Of a stretch of 64,000 nt of DNA, positions 58,875-64,000 are shown one piece after another. Position 1 is the first letter of the stretch, and each line of letters opens with the position of its first letter. The notes under the pieces were generated by a model. It made no database searches. It saw nothing but the letters and a program-made list of their open reading frames with translations, and had not been told where the DNA came from. The DNA comes from Manihot esculenta (Eukaryota > Streptophyta > Magnoliopsida > Malpighiales > Euphorbiaceae): contig NC_035164.2 in NCBI RefSeq assembly GCF_001659605.2, positions 5,101,870-5,165,869 on the forward strand. The letters are read 5' to 3'. A program made the position numbers and the translations under genes.

Positions 58875-59690
58875 ATGCGAGGTGCTCGTCGATCTGTGGA
58901 ATCGACTGGAGTTCCATCTGAGAGGGAAGGTATAGACACCTTTCCCCCTGCTCTGCCAAGAGCGCAGTCGTGGGGAGTCAGCAGATGGGGAACATTAAGG
59001 GACCCTGAAAGGTCTTTTGATGTAAGCAGAGAAGGAATGGCTCCAAGAAGGATGTCAGCTAGTATGAGGGAAGTAGAGTTGGATGTTCAGGGAAGAGATA
59101 TCAGTGTGGGAATCAGAGTGCCAGAAGAAGGTATGGGAGATTCTCAGGAGGATGCTCAGACTCAGGATTCCAGAATCTCAGGTTCAGGAGGGATTGATCC
59201 CTCCACTCTGAGTACAGCCTCCACGAAAAGCAAGAAGTGGGGCAGAACCCTGAGGGGGAAGAAGAAGAAGTTGTGGAGACGGTTGAAGTCTAGTCTGGGA
59301 TTAGGTGGTGGTTCGAGCTCTGGCTCAAGCAGTTCAAGATGCTTGAGGTGCAGAAGGCCTCACAAGGGAGTATGCCGTTATGGGACTAATCTATGTTACA
59401 GGTGCGGACAGGAGGGGCACATAGCACGTGAGTGTCCCACTGCGCCCAGGTTGGCTCCGTCCCAGCAAGCAGCTTCAGGTAGAGCAGCTCAGCCAGTAGC
59501 TCCAGCCGTGTTTCAGGTTAGTGGTCGAGGCAGAGGAAGAGGGTCAGCCCCTCATTCCTCAGGTTTCCGTGGAGAAGGTCCATCAGCTCTAGCTCGGATC
59601 TTCACCCAAGCTCAGCAGGAGGCAGACACATCGAACATGGTGGTGCCAGGTACGCTCACTTTTGAATGTTCTGATGTGTATGTTTTGTGA
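58875..59690 (+). pseudogene. E2 gag lacking the capsid domain
   Basis: Starts MRGARRSVES at 58875 behind a TTCTTCAG acceptor-like site. The head (to GDSQEDAQTQ) is followed directly by ISGSGGIDPSTLSTAS, which in E0 lies after the capsid; the Pro/Tyr-rich part and the whole capsid, about 240-250 residues in E0/E1, are gone in frame. Two zinc knuckles are kept ([26 protein letters not shown]), then the Gly/Arg linker and the start of protease. The frame ends at CSDVYVL-TGA, just before the protease active site. Confidence 0.85.
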
Positions 59691-60572
59691 ACCCTAGTGT
59701 TTCTCTTTCTTTAGTTGCTCTAGGAGCCGTTGAGAGGTTGAGTTGATAGCTTCTGGGCTAGAGTGTTCTCTTTGGGTCAGTGGACTCGAGTGTGATCCAT
59801 CTGGGGCAGAGTCAGTCTGCCGGTCCAGTTCAGTGTCAGTTGGGAGTAGATGCCTTCCACCCGACTTTGAGGTCCTAGACTTGACTGTCTGGACGTCAGT
59901 TTAGGGTTGGATTGGGTTTTTCTGCTCGTGGTGCTATCTTGGTCTGCAGAGACAAGGTAGTCAAGTCCAGAGGACAGGATTGGTGAGAGATTTTCTTCTG
60001 AGGGAACACAGTAGGGATGCCTAGAGGTCTGATGTCAGCCTGTCAGGTTCGTAGGGTACGTAGGAGGGGTTGTCTGAGGGTTCTAGCTCTTGTTTGAGAG
60101 TTTTGCAGTCAGGTCAGGGAACCAGCCTCAGTGGTAATAGTTAGAGAGTTCTTAGTTGTCTTCCCAGACGAGTCGTCAGGTTTACCATCTGTCAGGGAGT
60201 TAGAGTTTGGAATGGAGGTGGTACTTGTTACTAAGACCATTTCTTTCCTTCCCTATAGGATGGCGCCTGCGTAGAGAGAGGTGGTAGTCAGAGTAGTTGC
60301 TAAAGTTGGTAGACAAGGGTTTTATCCGACCTAGTACCTCACCCTGGATCGTTCCAGTGTGGTTGTGGAAAAAGAAGGATGGATCCTTGAGACTTTGTAA
60401 TAACTGTAAGCAGTTGACCAAGGTGACTACCAAGGGCAGGTATTCCCATGTAGGATGGATGATCTATTGGGACAGCTAGTAGGAGCTGTTTGTTTTCCAA
60501 GATAAATCTGAAATCCAGGTACTACCTGTGAAAGTTAGAGTTAGTTTTGGGTTAGCAGTGAGAAGAAGCCTG
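59691..60572 (+). pseudogene. E2 protease and RT entry, heavily decayed
   Basis: Scattered matches: CPLWVSGL/PKC-like words near 59760-59800, a protease C-part, then at 60297-60479 the RT start ([33 protein letters not shown]). Many frame changes. It breaks at 60572 in the RT, where an LTR begins. Confidence 0.75.
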
Positions 60573-60787
60573 TAATACCCGGCTAGACTCCGGTATCGGA
60601 ATTCCTACCGTCCGGTGGAATCTCGGATGTCGGAGACCTCTAGAAGGGTAGAACCATGCTTTCATAAAATGTTTTCATGTTTTTAATGGTTTTAAAGTAT
60701 GAAACTAGATGAGTTGTGCATGAAAATAGCATTGAAGGAAAACCCAGGTTCGGCTGCCGAAAGTCAAGTTCGGCCGCCGAACATTTG
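60573..60787 (+). repeat. 5' end of a gypsy LTR inserted in E2 RT
   Basis: TGTAATACCCGGCTAGACTC, very like 55615. Only 215 bases are seen because E3 inserts at 60788 after ...CCGAACATTTG. The preceding five bases AAGCC would be its target-site duplication if the far end were seen. Confidence 0.85.
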
Positions 60788-62955
60788 TGTAACGACCCCA
60801 AAATGGACCGTCACCGGCGCTAGGATTCAGGTCGGCTTAAGGCCGCCAGAACCCGTAGCAAGCCTGCTATACTCTCTGTGTACCTGTAAACCTCATACAT
60901 GATCATACATTTTATGTGAAAATAAAACTCTTTGCTGAACCAAGGCTTAACCTGTGCATGCACTATCTCTGTACTCTGTACTCATGTACTCTGTACTCTG
61001 TATCCCTGACTAGAGCTTGCTCTAGATGGGTTAACTCATACCTGTTAAGCCTGGTTTTCACATACAGGAAAACATATATACATATACAGATCATGTACAA
61101 AACATACATCACTAGGTCTAGGTCAAGCAACAACTATTACATCTCTTTAATATTACATGTCCACTCTAAGCTATTACAGATCTCTTTACTCTTCCTGTAC
61201 TCTGCTGGACTGTCCCTGTACACTGTACACTGAACCTGCAAAACTGGGGTTAAGGGAGTGGGATGAGCTCTATAGCCCAGTGAGTAGAACAGTAAAACAT
61301 CTCAGTAAAATATGATCTCATGGAATGCACCATATCACAGACAAGCCACATCAAGAGTAAACCTGTCACCACATAGTCCCAGTAACTCTGTGCCAGGGCG
61401 TAGAATCGAGCACCTGGTCTTCCTGTCATATATGTATATGTGTATATAACACCTGTGAACTTACCATTGCCAGGGCGTAGTCAAAGGCTCCTGGTCTTTG
61501 CTATATACCTGCCAGGGCGTAGTCAAAGGCTCCTGGTCTTTGCTATACGTGCCAGGGCGTAGTCAAAGGCTCCTGGTCTTCCTGTCTGTGACTATTGGAT
61601 CATTCAGCATTTACTCACATCATCAAATAACAATGCAATGCAACATATTCGTGTATACTAATGCAATCAACCTATGGCATAATCATGATGCATGAGATAT
61701 GCTAAAAGCAGTTTGTGGTTCACTTAAAAATCATCAGTCTTAAGTTAGTTCCACTCACCTCTGGCTATCTGGACTGACTGACTCTGCAGGCTCTGAAACT
61801 CTGGAGCAGTACTCACTGCTGCTCTCTCTGGTTCCTCTGGTCTGTACCTATACAGATGGACTCAAATGAGGGACCAAACTAACTTATCAATACCTCTATT
61901 AAACTCCCAAAGAATCCCCTGAAACTCACTTAACTAGCCATGCAAAGCATGCAAAAGAAGCTGGACAGAACACTTTCGGCGGCAGGTTCGGCGGCCGAAT
62001 GTCCTCTCCAGAGACGAAACTCAAGCACCTTCGGCGGCACTTTCGGCGGCCGAATCCCCCAAACAGAGCCGAACATGCAAAAACACTCGGGGCAAGCTGT
62101 GGCAGCCTAAGCTACCATGCAAGAGGTTCGGCGGCCGAATGAACTTTCGGCTGCCGAACCTGAGTTCATCCGGAACTCAGTTTCAACGGCAAACCATCTC
62201 CTTCTTTCCTTCAACTTCTCAAACCATGCAAACTTCACCTCCTCAACATACATATACTCATGTATATGATCACAGGGGTCCAAAACTAGTTACTAACCCC
62301 AAACAATAAAACAAACATAACACATCAACATGTATACATGCATAAATCATCAAAAACTACCATGAACAACCTAAGCATGCATCTCCTTCCACAAATCCTC
62401 CTAAAACCTTCAGAGAACATATAAACAGGTTCTAACTCGTCCCTTACCTTTGTAAACAGGAAGATGCACGTTCTGAACAAGGGAAAACGGATCAACCTCT
62501 CAAAATCTCAAAAAAACGTAACTTTAGTTTCTCTCAACTCTCAACACTTTTACAAGCACCTCCAGCTTCTGTATGATCACCCAAAACATGTACAGGTGAG
62601 TCATAGAGACGTGGCCATTTCATGGCAAGAATCTGAGGCCAACACTTGTCAAAAACCATGACTCAGCTCATCAGCCAACTCATCGTCGGCTGCCCAATCA
62701 CATGCAAGACCATGCAATCGTTCGGGGGCCGAACTTTACCTTCGGAAGCCGAACATTGGGCACTTTCGGCGGCCGAACTTGGCAAACATCTCCATAGACT
62801 TTTCTCTTCCAATCTTAACCCAACTCAACTCAATTCACCTAACAACAACACACATAAAACACATAATAGCACTTAAGAACATATAACACACGTCGACATC
62901 CTGGATTCCACCGGTAAACAGGAATGCCGACGCCGGACTCTAGCCGGGTATTACA
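60788..62955 (-). repeat. E3 3' LTR
   Basis: 2168 bp, TGTAACGACCCCAAAATGG...AGCCGGGTATTACA. Holds GTACTCT microsatellite-like repeats at 60970-61005, a four-unit hairpin cassette (GCCAGGGCGTAGTCAAAGGC) at 61391-61583, and palindromes at 61975-62160 and 62720-62780. The usual TATAAAA is not seen at the expected place near 62790 (it reads CTATGGAG there). Confidence 0.9.
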
Positions 62956-62992
62956 TTCTCCCCTCCTTAAGAACATTCGTCCTCGGATGTTC
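62956..62992 (-). promoter_or_regulatory. E3 polypurine tract and adjacent hairpin
   Basis: Minus strand TTAAGGAGGGGAGAA next to the LTR. The inverted repeat GAACAT...ATGTTC (62971-62992) is the decayed form of the perfect hairpin in E1. Confidence 0.78.
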
Positions 62993-63034
62993 CTAAAACA
63001 CACAATTTAACACATGAAACGGAGAAAACTAACC

Positions 63035-64000
63035 TCAAAACAAATATGGATACTGCTGGAGCATAGACTCCCGCGTCTCCCATGTGCACTCTTCTAGGTT
63101 ATGGTGGTTCCATAGAACTTTCACCATCGGAAACTCCTTGTTCCTTAGCTGTCTGATCTGCGTGTCCAGAATCCGCACTGGCTGCTCTATATAGGTGAGA
63201 TCTGTATGAATCTCCACCTCAGGCTCACTCAGAACCTGATTCGGATCTGACACAAACTGTCGTAGCATAGAAACATGAAATACCGGGTGAATTCTCTCCA
63301 TAGAAGCAGGTAAATCCAGCTTATACGACACATTTCCGATCCTCTGCAACACTTCAAAGGGTCCAATGTACCGTGGAGCTAATTTACCTTTCTTCCCAAA
63401 ACGAACCACTCCTTTCATTGGAGACACTTTCAGCAATACCCAATTACCCTCTTGAAACTCTAACTGTTTTCTGCGTACGTCTGCATAACTTTTCTGTCTA
63501 CTTTGAGCTGTTCTAATTCTCTCTCTGATCATGGGCACCATTCGACTGGTAATGTCTACTAACTCTGGCCCTGCAAGAGCTTTCTCTCCTACCTCTTCCC
63601 AGCAAACAGGGGATCTGCATTTCCTCCCATATAAAGCTTCATAAGGAGCCATCCCGATGCTCGCATGATGGCTGTTATTGTAGGCAAACTCCACCAAAGG
63701 TAGATGCTTCCTTCAAGAACCGCCAAAGTCTAACACACATAGGCGAAGCATATCCTCTATGGTCTGGATGGTCCTTTCTGACTGTCCATCAGTCTGTGGG
63801 TGGAAAGCAGTACTAAAATCCAATCTCGTGCCCATTGCACTTTGCAGACTCCGCCAAAAGCGGGAGGTAAACTGAGGTCCTCTGTCTGAAACTATAGACA
63901 CTGGAACTCCATGTAATCTCACTATCTCATCCAGATAGACCTGTGCCAACTTATCCACAGAATAGTTACTCCGTACTGGAAGAAAATGAGCAGATTTCGT
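63035..64000 (-). pseudogene. E3 integrase and chromodomain (partial)
   Basis: The integrase core is open at 63713-63958 ([14 protein letters not shown] and [19 protein letters not shown], with two of the DDE residues). A TGA near 63710 stands where E1 has Trp. The frame then continues in register at 63035-63697 through [14 protein letters not shown], the GPF/Y-like RYIGPFEVLQRIG and a complete chromodomain end ([25 protein letters not shown]) to a natural stop at 63035. The N-terminal part of pol lies outside the window. Confidence 0.9.

Larger units (their letters stand above)
60788..64000 (-). mobile_element. E3: subfamily-B chromovirus, runs off the window
   Basis: A minus-strand gypsy element: 3' LTR 60788-62955, polypurine tract, then the pol C-terminus. 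Only the integrase and chromodomain end is inside the window. The five bases before it, ATTTG (60783-60787), should recur at its far end. The LTR is of the same subfamily as the fragment at 28527-29867. Confidence 0.9.

Noticed and set aside
1..64000. tRNA or rRNA genes
   Set aside because: The only tRNA-related words found are the 12-base primer sites TGGTATCAGAGC next to LTRs. No cloverleaf or rRNA core was recognised by eye; a tRNAscan-SE and Rfam search would settle it.

Overview
This window looks like repeat-rich nuclear DNA from a eudicot plant. It has spliced, AT-rich intergenic DNA, chromodomain Ty3/gypsy and Ty1/copia retrotransposons, a non-LTR element with an RNase H tail, Mutator-like MITEs and one five-exon plant cytochrome P450. 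The gypsy LTR type (TGTAATACCCGG...GGGTCGTTACA, packed with TTCGGCCGCCGAA) reminds me of Euphorbiaceae such as cassava or rubber tree; that species guess is from memory and weak.

Layout. 1-14266: copy A of a large direct duplication. It holds a LINE scrap, an internally deleted copia element (64-3848), long AT-rich DNA, a MULE-like relic, a Tat-type gypsy gag pseudogene, a degenerate tandem-repeat field, and a copia RT/RNase H - LTR - gag arrangement. 14267-30105: nested Tekay/Del-type chromoviruses. A + strand host element (E0) has its 5' LTR split by a full-length minus-strand element (E1, 15411-25384, 2310-bp LTRs, TSD ACCTG); the E0 gag/protease is joined to LTR debris of a second subfamily. 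30106-39562: the most unique part, with a 1089-bp MULE-type MITE carrying a polypurine core (31995-33083), a CYP714-like P450 with one frameshift (33435-35363, minus), and a LINE 3' end split by an old solo LTR (36306-38785) that itself carries a 460-bp MITE. 39505-53728: copy B of the duplication. 53729-64000: a second gypsy cluster: a host LTR split by a solo LTR (TSD CTACT), an element with a capsid-deleted gag (E2), an LTR inserted in its RT, and another minus-strand chromovirus (E3) running off the end.

No rRNA, tRNA or CRISPR was seen. The only candidate host gene is the P450. The rest is a history of insertion: the gypsy family has inserted into its own LTRs at least four times. Its LTRs share features not explained by simple decay: palindrome arrays beside the TATA box, a fast-evolving hairpin-repeat cassette at a fixed position, and conserved splice-like sites that could join the LTR leader to a 3' splice site just before gag.
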